Part shown: one piece after another, positions 1 to 9,611 of the stretch
Numbering within the stretch: position 1 is the stretch's first letter
How the letters are laid out: every line of letters begins with the position of its first letter
NCBI RefSeq assembly: GCF_037892425.1
Contig: NZ_JBBKTT010000001.1
Location: 806,001-870,000, forward strand
Length of the DNA: 64,000 bases
DNA from: Lacibacter sp. H375
GTDB taxonomy: Bacteria > Bacteroidota > Bacteroidia > Chitinophagales > Chitinophagaceae
Reading direction: 5' to 3'
The notes under the pieces: model-generated
Seen by the model: the letters and a program-made list of their open reading frames with translations, nothing else
What the model was told of the DNA's origin: nothing
Databases searched by the model: none
Translations under genes and position numbers: made by a program

Positions 1-197
1 GAAGCTAAAATAATGGCAGTGAAGGAGAGACCCTTTAACAATGCAATACCTCTGAAAGCAAATGCAAGACTTAAAAAAAATAAAACCAGGAACCATCCTG
101 ACATGTTTATATTTTCTGTTAGCCAAAATACCGTAGCCAATGATGCAAATAATACAGCAAGTGCAGAAAAAAGAACCGGTTTTACTTTACGCTCCAT
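1..197 (-). CDS. Bile acid:sodium symporter (BASS)-family transporter, N-terminal part
   Basis: This is the first 65 codons of a membrane protein that runs off the left edge of the window, reading from an ATG at 197. The visible part starts MERKVKPVLFSALAVLF and has two hydrophobic segments (about residues 8-25 and 34-52), then RGIALLKGLSFTAIIL. That arrangement resembles the N-terminus of Bacteroidota BASS-type sodium/solute symporters, but the diagnostic core is outside the window. It lies 92 bp downstream of the gluconokinase on the same strand, so it may import the kinase's substrate or a related organic acid. The family call is by resemblance only; another small-solute permease is possible. 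Confidence 0.5.
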   Translation of the reverse strand, partial: MERKVKPVLFSALAVLFASLATVFWLTENINMSGWFLVLFFLSLAFAFRGIALLKGLSFTAIILA

Positions 198-289
198 TTT
201 TATTTTGGTCTTAATTAGTGATTGTGAAATTTGGAATTTCTTTTCGATATGGATTTTTTTCAAATAAAAATCAACTTATGCTGATGTTA

Positions 290-1807
290 CTACTGCTGTT
301 GCAACGCAGCAATATCTGCAAACTCACTCGCCAGCTTGGTACTTAACCGTTCAAATATTTTGTAATACTTCAAATACATTTTATTGTTCTGTTTATCCGG
401 TGTAGCAAGGTCGGGAAGCACCACTGTTTTCGCTGCTTCATCAAGAGATTTGTAAATACCCATTTCAGTTGCGCTTAATAAGTACGCTCCATAACTTACG
501 CTATGATAATTCTGTCTTAAGCGAACTGGTTTGTTATAAATGTCTGCTACCATTTGTGTAAAGAATGGCAACGTACCGAAACTTCCGTTTATTGACAGGC
601 TGTTGATGCTCCTGTGTTCTTCAAGTGTTTTTCCAATACTGTATAGTTCATAAATAATACCTTCAATAGCAGCTCTTACAAAATGTGCTTTCTCATGTTT
701 AATATTTATTCCGAAGAATACACCTCTTGCATTGGCGTTCCATATTGGTGCACGTTCGCCCAGTAAATAAGGAAGAAAGATCAATCCGTCGGAACCTGCA
801 GGTACTTTCGATGCATCCTGAATTAGTTCAAGCATTGTATGTTCTAAGTCAAATGGATTTTTAAAATCACCAAACTGTCGGGTGAACCATTCAAAGATGA
901 CGCCACCATTATTCGTGGGTCCACCTGATATGTATTTATTCTCAGTAAGCAGGTAATTAAAGAATCGTTGTTTATCATCCTGCATGACCTTATCACTCAC
1001 TACTCTCACTGCTCCACTGTCTTCAACTGTAATTGTTGCTACACCTTCTTCATTTACACCATCGCCAAGAACGGCCATACAGCCATCACTTGAACCAACC
1101 AGTATTTTTGTATCTGCCGATAAACCCAGCGATGCCTGGTAAGCTTTATTTAATTTTCCCACTTTTGTATCTACAGGTACTAACTCTGGCAACATCGCAG
1201 CAGTAATGCCAGCAAACTTGAGTGACTCTGTTTCCCATTTAATTTTATGAATATTCAACAAACCTGTAGCGGAAGCAATACTGTAATCAATAACATATTC
1301 TCCTGTTAGCTGCTGCAGAATATATGCCTTGAGAGATAAAAATTTACTTACCTGTTTAAACTTTTCCTTTTCATTGTTTTTGATCCACGCAATTTTTGTA
1401 AGCGGCGACATGGGATGTAATGGTGTGCCGGTAGCACTGTAGATTTTTTTACCAAGGGGTGAATTCTTAAGTTCAGCTGCTTCTTTGTTTGCCCTGTTAT
1501 CGGCCCATGTAATTGCATGGCCCATTGGATTACCTCTTTTATCTACGGCAAGTACACTATGCATCGATGAACTGAAACAAATGCATCTTACTTTATACTT
1601 TCTTGGATGCAGTACATCATTCAACAGGTTCTTCAATACATAAAGCATCGTAATGAATATCTGATCGGCATCCTGTTCACTGTAATCAGGCTCACTATGA
1701 AAAGTAGGACAGTACCCCTTCAATGAGCCAATGATGTTCCCATCAAGATCAAATGCGTAAACTCTTACTGCATTGGTGCCGAGTTCTATAGTGATGATAC
1801 ATTCCAT
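290..1807 (-). CDS. gntK: Gluconokinase, FGGY carbohydrate kinase family
   Basis: A 505-residue FGGY kinase, full length for the family. It would phosphorylate D-gluconate, or a close aldonate, with ATP in the cytoplasm. The N-terminal phosphate motif ELGTNAVRVYAFD is at about residues 8-20. A TWADNR segment carries the presumed catalytic Asp, GTPLHPMSPLTKIAW is typical of the gluconokinase subgroup, and GGPTNNGG and LPYLLGERAPIW mark the C-terminal nucleotide-binding domain. The start is an ATG at 1807. It lies 11 bp downstream of the AraC gene on the same strand and upstream of a putative BASS transporter, so the three probably form one operon. Substrate is assigned from these motifs; xylulose or another sugar is less likely. 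Confidence 0.8.
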   Translation of the reverse strand: MECIITIELGTNAVRVYAFDLDGNIIGSLKGYCPTFHSEPDYSEQDADQIFITMLYVLKNLLNDVLHPRKYKVRCICFSSSMHSVLAVDKRGNPMGHAITWADNRANKEAAELKNSPLGKKIYSATGTPLHPMSPLTKIAWIKNNEKEKFKQVSKFLSLKAYILQQLTGEYVIDYSIASATGLLNIHKIKWETESLKFAGITAAMLPELVPVDTKVGKLNKAYQASLGLSADTKILVGSSDGCMAVLGDGVNEEGVATITVEDSGAVRVVSDKVMQDDKQRFFNYLLTENKYISGGPTNNGGVIFEWFTRQFGDFKNPFDLEHTMLELIQDASKVPAGSDGLIFLPYLLGERAPIWNANARGVFFGINIKHEKAHFVRAAIEGIIYELYSIGKTLEEHRSINSLSINGSFGTLPFFTQMVADIYNKPVRLRQNYHSVSYGAYLLSATEMGIYKSLDEAAKTVVLPDLATPDKQNNKMYLKYYKIFERLSTKLASEFADIAALQQQ

Positions 1808-1818
1808 TTGATTATTAA

Positions 1819-2706
1819 TTAATTTGTTCCAATATGATTTTTTCTGAATTCACTGGGTGTATAGCCGGTGAGTTTCTTAAATGTTGTAGAAAAATGTTGC
1901 GATGAATAAAAGCCGGTATCAAGTGCAATATCAGTTAAGCTTATACCCGGTGTTTTCAATAATTTGATTGCTTCTGAAATACGGATATTGATCAAATAGT
2001 TCAATGGTGAAAAACCGGAATAACTTTTTACCTTCTCGTTGAAAAGCGTTGTACCTAATCCTACCAGTGCTGCCATTTCTTCAACAGTCCATTGGTGTGA
2101 AAGATTTTGACGTAATTCCTGTTCCAGCTTCATAAATGTTTTAGGAAAGTCACGTCCGGGGTTCGACATTCTTGTAAACTGCCTGCTTACCTGTATAAAA
2201 ATTTCATCGATCAAATGATTTACCCTGGCAAGGAAACCTATTTCCTGTTTAAACAACTCAGTTTGTATTCCTTTCAGAATAACACCTACATCTGTAAATT
2301 TTTGAAGTATGGGCGTATGGTCTGATTGCAGTATTTTATTTATTGCACGGCTTTCTGCATCCGATAAACTGCTCCACGCAGGATTTTCCAGTTCACCTTT
2401 TTCATTTTTGTTAACCTGTAGATGTATCCAGGAAAAACAACCGATCTCAAGTACGTTGCTTTCGTTGCCGAATGAAGTGCCGGGCAACACCAATGCAACA
2501 TCTCCCGGAAAAAGTGTGTAAGAACGATCATTGATGCACCATTCAAATTTCCCTTCCTGTATATAGTACAACTTTAAGCAACGATCAATTTCACATGGAA
2601 AACCATTGAGACGTATCGCCGGATTTTTGATTACGCCTATTTCAATAATATGCGGGAATAATCGCAACTCCGATGCAGCATTATGGCTAAGCACAAATTG
2701 ATTCAT
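1819..2706 (-). CDS. AraC-family transcriptional regulator
   Basis: A 295-residue regulator taken from the ATG at 2706 (MNQFVLSHN). A TTG at 2721 would add five residues but looks less likely. The N-terminal half is a cupin-like sensing domain (YIQEGKFEW, then LFPGDVALVLPG at about residues 65-85). The C-terminal about 100 residues hold the double helix-turn-helix: WTVEEMAALVGLG is the first, SLTDIALDTGFYSSQHFSTTFKKLTGYTPSEFRK the second with the usual signature split across about residues 255-288. It is divergent from the first susC and in line with gntK, so it is placed to control either or both. The effector is unknown; a sugar or sugar acid is likely. Confidence 0.9.
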   Translation of the reverse strand: MNQFVLSHNAASELRLFPHIIEIGVIKNPAIRLNGFPCEIDRCLKLYYIQEGKFEWCINDRSYTLFPGDVALVLPGTSFGNESNVLEIGCFSWIHLQVNKNEKGELENPAWSSLSDAESRAINKILQSDHTPILQKFTDVGVILKGIQTELFKQEIGFLARVNHLIDEIFIQVSRQFTRMSNPGRDFPKTFMKLEQELRQNLSHQWTVEEMAALVGLGTTLFNEKVKSYSGFSPLNYLINIRISEAIKLLKTPGISLTDIALDTGFYSSQHFSTTFKKLTGYTPSEFRKNHIGTN

Positions 2707-2875
2707 ATAAGATCTGAACAAGCTTTAGGAAATGATCATTCCTCCATCGTTATGATAATAACAGACTGTATAAAGAAAATCATTTTATCTCATCTGCATT
2801 TGCAAAATGCAACGAAGTTTTTTATTGGAAGTTTTTGCCTCACAGCATAAATACTTTAGCGTAAGATTATAACCC

Positions 2876-2899
2876 GGGTAACTGTGAGATCAGTTACCC
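2876..2899 (+). promoter_or_regulatory. Perfect 9-bp stem-loop in the susC leader
   Basis: GGGTAACTG (2876-2884) and CAGTTACCC (2891-2899) are perfect inverted arms around a 6-nt loop, ending 34 bp before the susC ATG. No T-tract follows, so it is not a standard intrinsic terminator. It may be an operator for a dimeric regulator or an mRNA leader structure. A weak promoter-like TACTTTAG lies just upstream at 2852-2859. Confidence 0.5.
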
Positions 2900-2933
2900 C
2901 TGCCATTTATCACTCAACCAAAACGATTGCATT

Positions 2934-5900
2934 ATGAAGGTAAAATTTCAACCCGCAACAAATACGGGTTTGATCCGGCTTCTGTTTTCATTCATCCTCT
3001 TAACAATTCTTACAGCTGCACAGGCGCAAACCGTCACCGGTACGGTGGTGGATGAGGAAAAAAATCCTGTTAACGGAGCAACCGTAGCAGTAAAAGGTAC
3101 AAACAGAGCAACGGTCACCAATGCTTCCGGTAATTTCAGCATTACTGCTTCCGGAACAGACGTATTGCTGTTTAGCTTTATTGGATTTGTAAATTTAGAA
3201 GTTCCCGTCAGCGGCAGAACAACTGTTTCTGTAACGCTCACCCGCTCTGAAACAAACATGGATGAAGTGGTAGTGATAGCGTTGGGTGAGAAACGTGCAG
3301 CAAAAAAGCTGGGTTATTCCACAACATCTGTTAATGCGGATGAACTCGTAAGACAGCGAACTACCAACCTCGGTGAATCGCTTGTAGGAAAGGTTGCCGG
3401 GTTAAATATTACACCTCCCGCTGCAGGTGCCGGTGCCAGTAATCAGATTCGCCTGCGTGGACAAGTTGGTTTTGCCGGAGCAAACAATGCACCCCTGTTA
3501 GTTATTAATGGTTTGCCTATGGATCAGGGTGTACGAAATGCCGAGGGTGCCGGTCAGCAACGTGACCGTGGCGATAACCTGGCAAATATTAATCCTGATG
3601 ATATTGAAAGTATGACGGTGTTGAAAGGAGCAGCTGCCGCCGCACTGTATGGTTCAAGAGCCGCAGCCGGTGCGATCATCATCACAACAAAGTCTGGTTC
3701 AAAAAATCAGGGTATAGGTGTTGATTTTACGTCCAGTTATACATCATCGCAGGCCTTAAACTTCATGGACGAAATTGTACAAACTGAATATGGCCAGGGA
3801 CAAGGAGGAAACAAGTTTACAACTGCTGCACAAATACAAGGTAATGGTCAATGGGGATGGGGCGCCAAATTAGATGGACAGCCAACCATCAATTTTGATG
3901 GACAAATGCGTCCATACTCTGCTAATCCGCACCAACTTTTCGACTTCCTGCAAACAGGAACAAACCTAACCAATACGCTTGGCTTATCTGGTGGCGGTAC
4001 CAACGGGAGTTTCAGAACTTCCATTTCAACCACGAGTGCAAAAGGTATTGTGCCAAGCAATGAATACAAAAGAAGAATTTTCAATATAGGTGTCAATCAA
4101 ACAATTGCCAAAAAACTCAAACTACAGTTGAATGTAAACTATGCAGATGAAGATTATATTAATCCGCCACAGATTGGTACACAGGGCGATGGGGCTGTAA
4201 ACTTCTTTACACGTATGCCGATCTCTGTTCCGATAGAAGCTTACCGTACCAGTGCAAAAGATCCTGCTACTGGTGCAGAATGGAGAACCAACGGCTTCCA
4301 GGGCACAGTGAATAACCCTTATTTTGCTTTGCAAAACGGTCAGAAATACAAGGAAGACAGAAACCGTTTTCTTGGAACAGCTACATTACGTTATGATATT
4401 ACCGACTGGCTCTATGCGCAGGGTCGGTTCAACTACGATCGTGGCGATAATTTTGCTGAATGGTATACACTCAACGGTACAGGCGCCAATACTGTAATTG
4501 CCACCACCACCCCTACTGTTACTTATAGAGGCGGTTATAATTTAAACCAAACTACTACAACCGATATTAATGCCGACTTTCTTGTTGGTACGAGCAACCA
4601 GTTTGGAAAATTTTCGGTTGATGCGGCTTTTGGTGGTAACACGTTACGATCAGAATGGAAAAATATGGTTCAAACATCTACAAACTTTACCGTTCCCAAT
4701 GTTTATTCTTACAGGAATGGCACGGTAAAAGGCGCAGGCGATGGATTTAATTACAGCCAGCAACGTGTTAACTCAATGTATGGATGGGTTGAATTAGGAT
4801 ACAATGGATTGTTATTCCTTAACGGTACTGTCAGGAACGATTGGTTTTCGATCCTGATTCCTGAGAACAACAGTAAATTTTATTCATCTGTTTCAGGTAG
4901 TTTTGTTTTCTCACAACTCTTAAAGAATGTTAACTGGCTTTCGTTTGGTAAGTTAAGAGCTTCATGGGCGCAGGTAGGTAGTGTGGCATTAGTGAATCCT
5001 TATGAAGGGGTTTTAACGTATGGAATTGGTGCAAATCTGTTTAACGGACAAACGTTGGGGAGTATTAATGGTGCCGGTGCACCCAACCCTTTGTTGCAGC
5101 CATTTACTGTAACCGAAAAAGAAATTGGTCTTGAATTAAGATTATTTCAAAACAGGTTATTAATGGATGTTGCAGCATTTGAAAAAATAACTACTGACCA
5201 GATCATTGATGTAAATCTTTCCAGCTCATCGGGCTATAATACGTCAAAACAAAACAGAGCTTCATTAAAGAACAGCGGTCTTGAAACGTTGGTTGAATAC
5301 AAAGCTATTCAGCAAAAAGATTTCAGTTGGACCACTTCATGGAACAATGCATACCTCAATACAAAAGTTTTAAACGTTGGTAACCCAAGTGGTACTATTC
5401 TCTTGCTTTATTTCAACGGAACCGGTAATGAGTTTCTGGGAGAGATCAGGTACACCGAAGGGTTAGGCATGAACCAGTTGTACACAAGAACATACCGAAG
5501 AAATGCCAATGGCCAAATTCTCGTAGGCGATAATGGTCGGCCGCTCCCATCCAATACAAATCCAAAAGGTATCACAGGAGGTTTTAACCCGGTTGGCAGT
5601 GCCATTCCAAAATTCACTGGCGGATGGAATAACTCGTTCACCTATAAAAACCTGAGCCTGGGCATTAATATCGATTATAAATTCGGCGGAACAGTGTTAA
5701 CATCAACGCTGCTGAACATGACACGTCAAGGCCATAGCAAATTGTCTTTAATTGGTCGTGAAGGTGGTTATGTATTCCCCGGTGTAAATGTAAACACTGG
5801 TCAGCCCAACACCGTTTCAATTACTGTTGCAGGAAATGGTTTGCAGAATTACTGGACAGGTTACAGAAACGACCAGATTGGTGATCCTTTCACCTTCAAA

Positions 5901-6155
5901 TCAGATTTTGTAAAACTCAGAAACATTTCTTTGGCATATAATTTAACCAGTCTTATTGGCAAGGTAGCTGTGTTGAAATTCGTAAAAGGATTATCACTTT
6001 CTGCTTCCTGCCGCAACGTTGCAATTCTTTACAAAGATCTGCCTGGTCTTGATCCTGAAGCGATCCAGTCATCTGGTGATATTAGGGCTGGTTATGAGAA
6101 TTCATCATTACCAACAACACGTAATTACAATCTTACTTTAAATGTTAAATTCTAA
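2934..6155 (+). CDS. SusC/RagA-family TonB-dependent outer-membrane transporter
   Basis: A 1073-residue outer-membrane oligosaccharide importer. A signal peptide (about 1-32, ending AAQAQ) precedes a carboxypeptidase-D regulatory-like beta-sandwich (TVTGTVVDEEKNPVNGATV, about 34-110). The plug domain starts at DEVVVIALGEKRAAKKLGYS (about 111 on) and contains the SusC-type LRGQVGFAGANNAPLLVINGLPMDQG and MTVLKGAAAAALYGSRAAAGAIIITTK segments, here noted only for position (about 180-255). The remaining about 800 residues form the beta-barrel and end in YNLTLNVKF, an aromatic-terminated outer-membrane signature. It is translated just ahead of its SusD partner. Substrate is not shown; the neighbouring xylanase/pentonate operon makes a xylan- or arabinan-derived glycan a fair guess. 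Confidence 0.92.
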   Translation: MKVKFQPATNTGLIRLLFSFILLTILTAAQAQTVTGTVVDEEKNPVNGATVAVKGTNRATVTNASGNFSITASGTDVLLFSFIGFVNLEVPVSGRTTVSVTLTRSETNMDEVVVIALGEKRAAKKLGYSTTSVNADELVRQRTTNLGESLVGKVAGLNITPPAAGAGASNQIRLRGQVGFAGANNAPLLVINGLPMDQGVRNAEGAGQQRDRGDNLANINPDDIESMTVLKGAAAAALYGSRAAAGAIIITTKSGSKNQGIGVDFTSSYTSSQALNFMDEIVQTEYGQGQGGNKFTTAAQIQGNGQWGWGAKLDGQPTINFDGQMRPYSANPHQLFDFLQTGTNLTNTLGLSGGGTNGSFRTSISTTSAKGIVPSNEYKRRIFNIGVNQTIAKKLKLQLNVNYADEDYINPPQIGTQGDGAVNFFTRMPISVPIEAYRTSAKDPATGAEWRTNGFQGTVNNPYFALQNGQKYKEDRNRFLGTATLRYDITDWLYAQGRFNYDRGDNFAEWYTLNGTGANTVIATTTPTVTYRGGYNLNQTTTTDINADFLVGTSNQFGKFSVDAAFGGNTLRSEWKNMVQTSTNFTVPNVYSYRNGTVKGAGDGFNYSQQRVNSMYGWVELGYNGLLFLNGTVRNDWFSILIPENNSKFYSSVSGSFVFSQLLKNVNWLSFGKLRASWAQVGSVALVNPYEGVLTYGIGANLFNGQTLGSINGAGAPNPLLQPFTVTEKEIGLELRLFQNRLLMDVAAFEKITTDQIIDVNLSSSSGYNTSKQNRASLKNSGLETLVEYKAIQQKDFSWTTSWNNAYLNTKVLNVGNPSGTILLLYFNGTGNEFLGEIRYTEGLGMNQLYTRTYRRNANGQILVGDNGRPLPSNTNPKGITGGFNPVGSAIPKFTGGWNNSFTYKNLSLGINIDYKFGGTVLTSTLLNMTRQGHSKLSLIGREGGYVFPGVNVNTGQPNTVSITVAGNGLQNYWTGYRNDQIGDPFTFKSDFVKLRNISLAYNLTSLIGKVAVLKFVKGLSLSASCRNVAILYKDLPGLDPEAIQSSGDIRAGYENSSLPTTRNYNLTLNVKF

Positions 6156-6159
6156 CGAC

Positions 6160-7758
6160 ATGCTGAAAATATTTAAACAACTGATCCTTGTTATTTGCAG
6201 CGGCTGTTTTCTTACCGCCTGCGATAAGGATTTTGAAAAAATAAACACGAACCCGTATGCAGTATTGTCCATTGATCCTGCACTCTTGCTTTCAGGTGCT
6301 CAACGAACCCATATCGGCACATGGAATGCAGAGCACATCATTGTGCAGCATTTTGTGGTTCCTTACAACACCGGTGCAAATCAGGGTTTCAGTTTTAATG
6401 TTGATATTGACGGAAACAGTAACCCAAAATGGGATCAATCCTACTCTGGGGGTAGCAATGGTAACGCAGCACCGATCAAAAATCTTACGCAGGCATTAAC
6501 TCTCCTTGGAGCAAACACAACCCGTGTTAATTTAAAAAGTATGATCCGCATCTGGAAAGCACAAGTATTCATGGGCTTGGTTGATAACTATGGAGATGTG
6601 CCTTACTCAGAAGCCGGCAAAGGGGTTGCTCCTGATCTGTTGTTTTTTCCAAAATATGATGATGATGCAGCCATTTATGATGACCTGTACAAAGAACTGA
6701 AAGAATCAATTGCTGCATTAAGTACCAGTGGTGAATTTATTTCTGCTGATCTTTTCTATGGCGCAAATGCACAGCCATCAACCAGAACGGCGAACGCCAC
6801 AGACCAGGCGACGAAATGGAAAAAATTAGGCAATTCATTATTGTTACGTTTGGGAATGCGTTACAGTAAACTTGATCCTGCAAAAGCTCAGGCAATTGTT
6901 GCCGAAGCATTCGCCGGTGGAGTGATGACATCAAACGCAGATAATGCATTTGTAAAAAATGATGGAACTGCTTTTTCACAACCCGATAATGCGGCATTGC
7001 GAAACTTCTCTCAATTCAACTATGCGGCTGAGCCGTTTGTAAATCAATTGAAAGTAACCAACGATCCAAGAGGCAAGTTCCTGATCGCACAATATCCGGA
7101 TCCCGGTGCTATTGCAAACAATCTTACGCCCGATATGGTTTTAGCAAATCAATATGGCGTACCAATTGGAGTTACCAGTGATCAGATATTAGCTGCAGGA
7201 AGTCCGTATAGAGGTGCCAGAGGATCGGGACTAAATTATTCACAGTTTAATGTAAATATCGTTGCTGCTCCGGGTGTTCCTGAGTTCTGGGTAACTTATG
7301 CGCAAACATCATTATTGCTGGCAGAAGCAGCTAAGAGAGGTTGGATTCCGGGTGGTGATGTTCAGGCCAAGATCTATTACGACAATGCAATTACAGCCGA
7401 CATGGCATCATATTCTCTTTACACCGGCACTACGCCTATCTCCGGTGCAGATGTTACTGCCTATCTGAATGATCCGGGAGTGGCCTATACGCCGGCCGAT
7501 GCGCTCAAGCTGATCAACACCCAATACTGGATCGTGAATATCAGAAACGGAACAGAAGCATTTGCCAATTTCAGAAGAAGCGGATTTCCTGCTTTAACAC
7601 CCAACCCGGTTGCAGGAGCTCTTGGAAGTGTTGGTTTTGCAAGAAGACTTTCTTATCCTGATCTAGAAGCCTCTTCAAATACAGCAAACTATAACGCTGC
7701 ATCTGCAGCTATTGGTGGAGATAAATTAACATCAAGGGTATTTTGGGACAAATTGTAA
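6160..7758 (+). CDS. SusD/RagB-family surface glycan-binding lipoprotein
   Basis: A 532-residue partner of the SusC just upstream. I use the ATG at 6160, 4 bp after the susC stop, because it opens directly into a lipoprotein signal (MLKIFKQLILVICSGCFLTAC). An in-frame ATG at 6142 inside susC would only add six residues. The lipobox LTAC is followed by DKDFEKINTNPYAV, a phrase typical of the SusD-like subfamily seen with RagA-type porins. TPR-like helices run through the N-terminal half (KSMIRIWKAQVFMGLVDNYGDVPYSEA is at about 125-150), and TYAQTSLLLAEAAKRG lies at about 380. It should lid the SusC barrel at the cell surface and deliver glycan. The operon ends at a hairpin about 150 bp downstream. 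Confidence 0.92.
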   Translation: MLKIFKQLILVICSGCFLTACDKDFEKINTNPYAVLSIDPALLLSGAQRTHIGTWNAEHIIVQHFVVPYNTGANQGFSFNVDIDGNSNPKWDQSYSGGSNGNAAPIKNLTQALTLLGANTTRVNLKSMIRIWKAQVFMGLVDNYGDVPYSEAGKGVAPDLLFFPKYDDDAAIYDDLYKELKESIAALSTSGEFISADLFYGANAQPSTRTANATDQATKWKKLGNSLLLRLGMRYSKLDPAKAQAIVAEAFAGGVMTSNADNAFVKNDGTAFSQPDNAALRNFSQFNYAAEPFVNQLKVTNDPRGKFLIAQYPDPGAIANNLTPDMVLANQYGVPIGVTSDQILAAGSPYRGARGSGLNYSQFNVNIVAAPGVPEFWVTYAQTSLLLAEAAKRGWIPGGDVQAKIYYDNAITADMASYSLYTGTTPISGADVTAYLNDPGVAYTPADALKLINTQYWIVNIRNGTEAFANFRRSGFPALTPNPVAGALGSVGFARRLSYPDLEASSNTANYNAASAAIGGDKLTSRVFWDKL

Positions 7759-7914
7759 CATCAAAAAAAATCGTGAAGTTTTCTTTACTGATTAAGTCAA
7801 TAACAGAAACTTTTTAAATGCAATCAAAAGGAGTGGATAATTTTAAGACTGAAATTATTTAATGTAAATAGTTTAATCAATTTCAAGTTTGCATAGAAAT
7901 GTATCGTTAGAAAT

Positions 7915-7943
7915 AGACCTTTTGTATCTACAAAGGGTCTTTT
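7915..7943 (+). terminator. Intrinsic terminator after the first susCD pair
   Basis: Inverted arms AGACCTTTTGTA (7915-7926) and TACAAAGGGTCT (7929-7940) pair with one wobble and are followed by TTT. Because only two bases separate the arms, the closing pairs would open to form a larger loop. It separates the susCD transcript from the aldonate operon that starts at 7980. Confidence 0.7.
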
Positions 7944-7979
7944 CCATACTGCATAATTATAATGAGTGAAATTTAAAAT

Positions 7980-9572
7980 ATGGTAAAAGAGAAACAGATC
8001 ATTGGCTATCATTTTTCGGACGAAGGGAGTGAAACTTTTTTTTCATACAATCCCGCAACAGCATTGAATAATGAGTATGCTTTTTCAAAAGCTACTTCTG
8101 CCGAAGTTGATACGGCTGTTGAAAAAGCAGCAATAGCTTTTCAGCAATACTATAAGAAGAGCGGAGAAGAGAAAGCTGTTTTTTTAGATGCAATTGCAGC
8201 AGAAATCATGAATACAGGCGATACGTTGATTAGTGTTTGCAGCAGTGAAACCGGCTTACCGCAAGCACGAATTGAAGGTGAAAGAGGAAGAACAGTTAAT
8301 CAACTAAAGATGTTTGCGGCATTGTTGAGAGAAGGTTCATGGGTAGATGCACGAATAGAAACAGCAATACCTGATCGTGTTCCTTTACCCAAATCCGATT
8401 TACGTTATATGCACATCGGCTTGGGCCCGGTCGTTGTTTTTGGCGCAAGTAATTTCCCATTGGCATTTTCAGTTGCAGGTGGCGATACTGCATCTGCACT
8501 TGCAGCAGGATGTCCTGTTATTGTAAAGGCACATAGTGCCCACCCTGCTACATCTGCAATTGTTGGCAAAGCCATACAAATGGCGGCACGTAAAACCAAT
8601 ATGCCTGACGGTGTTTTTTCTTTGCTTTATGGTGATGGCACTACTACCGGTATACAGTTAGTAAAACATCCGCAAGTAAAAGCAGTTGGCTTTACCGGAT
8701 CTTATAAAGCAGGTAAAGCATTGTATGATGCTGCTGTAAGCCGGCCTGAACCGATACCTGTTTATGCAGAGATGGGAAGCAGTAATCCTGTTTTTATTTT
8801 ACCAAAAGCTATGAAAGAAAAAGGAGCAGCAATTGCTGCTGGCTATTCGGGATCAGTTACAATGGGTGTTGGGCAGTTTTGTACAAACCCCGGTATTTTA
8901 TTTTATGATGCAAATGAAGAGGATGTTTTCAAAAGTACATTGAAGATGGAGTTTGAAAAAACAAATGGAGGTGTAATGCTGGCACCATTAATTTTCAAAT
9001 CATACAAACAAGCTGTGGAGCACCATTTGCAAATGAATGGTGTGCAGCAATTAGCAACAGGCAGTAATGCAACAACTAGTGATGGAAATAATATAGCCAC
9101 ACCAATACTTTTTTCAACTAACAGTGACACATTTAACAATAGCCCGTCTTTAAGCGAAGAAATTTTTGGACCTGCAAGCATTACTGTTACTACTGCCGGA
9201 AAAAAAGAAATGCTCGAGATAGCTTCAAAGCTTTCAGGTCATTTAACGGCTACTATTCACGGAACAGAAGATGAATTAAATGATTATAAAGAACTCATAC
9301 ATATTCTTGAACAAAAAGTAGGACGACTTGTAATAAACGGATTTCCTACCGGAGTAGAAGTATGCAGTGCGATGGTACATGGTGGACCATTTCCATCAAC
9401 TACCGATAGCAAGTCTACATCAGTTGGTACAGCAGCCATCTATCGTTTCACAAGGCCGGTCTGCTATCAGAATATGCCCGACTCATTACTGCCGTTTGAA
9501 TTAAAAAATAAAAACACATTGATGATTTGGAGGTTGATTAATGGAGAAAGGACAAATAAAGATTTAAATTAG
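7980..9572 (+). CDS. Alpha-ketoglutaric semialdehyde (2,5-dioxopentanoate) dehydrogenase, NADP+
   Basis: A 530-residue aldehyde dehydrogenase of the subgroup that oxidises 2,5-dioxopentanoate to 2-oxoglutarate, the last step of non-phosphorylative pentose or hexarate breakdown. The cofactor-binding region reads GLGPVVVFGASNFPLAFSVAGG at about residues 143-164 (split here only to mark position). The general base is Glu264 in YAEMGSSNP and the catalytic Cys is Cys301 in GQFCTNPG. Length is normal for this type. It is the first gene of a tight run (39 bp to the next) with a sugar-acid dehydratase and an FAH-family dehydratase, which is the gene set expected for the Weimberg-type route. That context supports the substrate assignment. 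Confidence 0.88.
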   Translation: MVKEKQIIGYHFSDEGSETFFSYNPATALNNEYAFSKATSAEVDTAVEKAAIAFQQYYKKSGEEKAVFLDAIAAEIMNTGDTLISVCSSETGLPQARIEGERGRTVNQLKMFAALLREGSWVDARIETAIPDRVPLPKSDLRYMHIGLGPVVVFGASNFPLAFSVAGGDTASALAAGCPVIVKAHSAHPATSAIVGKAIQMAARKTNMPDGVFSLLYGDGTTTGIQLVKHPQVKAVGFTGSYKAGKALYDAAVSRPEPIPVYAEMGSSNPVFILPKAMKEKGAAIAAGYSGSVTMGVGQFCTNPGILFYDANEEDVFKSTLKMEFEKTNGGVMLAPLIFKSYKQAVEHHLQMNGVQQLATGSNATTSDGNNIATPILFSTNSDTFNNSPSLSEEIFGPASITVTTAGKKEMLEIASKLSGHLTATIHGTEDELNDYKELIHILEQKVGRLVINGFPTGVEVCSAMVHGGPFPSTTDSKSTSVGTAAIYRFTRPVCYQNMPDSLLPFELKNKNTLMIWRLINGERTNKDLN

Positions 9573-9611
9573 CCCCTCAAGGCAAACCATGAAATTTATA
9601 AATCAAGGAAG

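Noticed and set aside
13-267. Plus-strand ORF of 84 codons at the left edge
   Set aside because: The minus strand over 1-197 reads as the start of a membrane protein in line with the gluconokinase, with a far better composition and context. The plus-strand frame has none.
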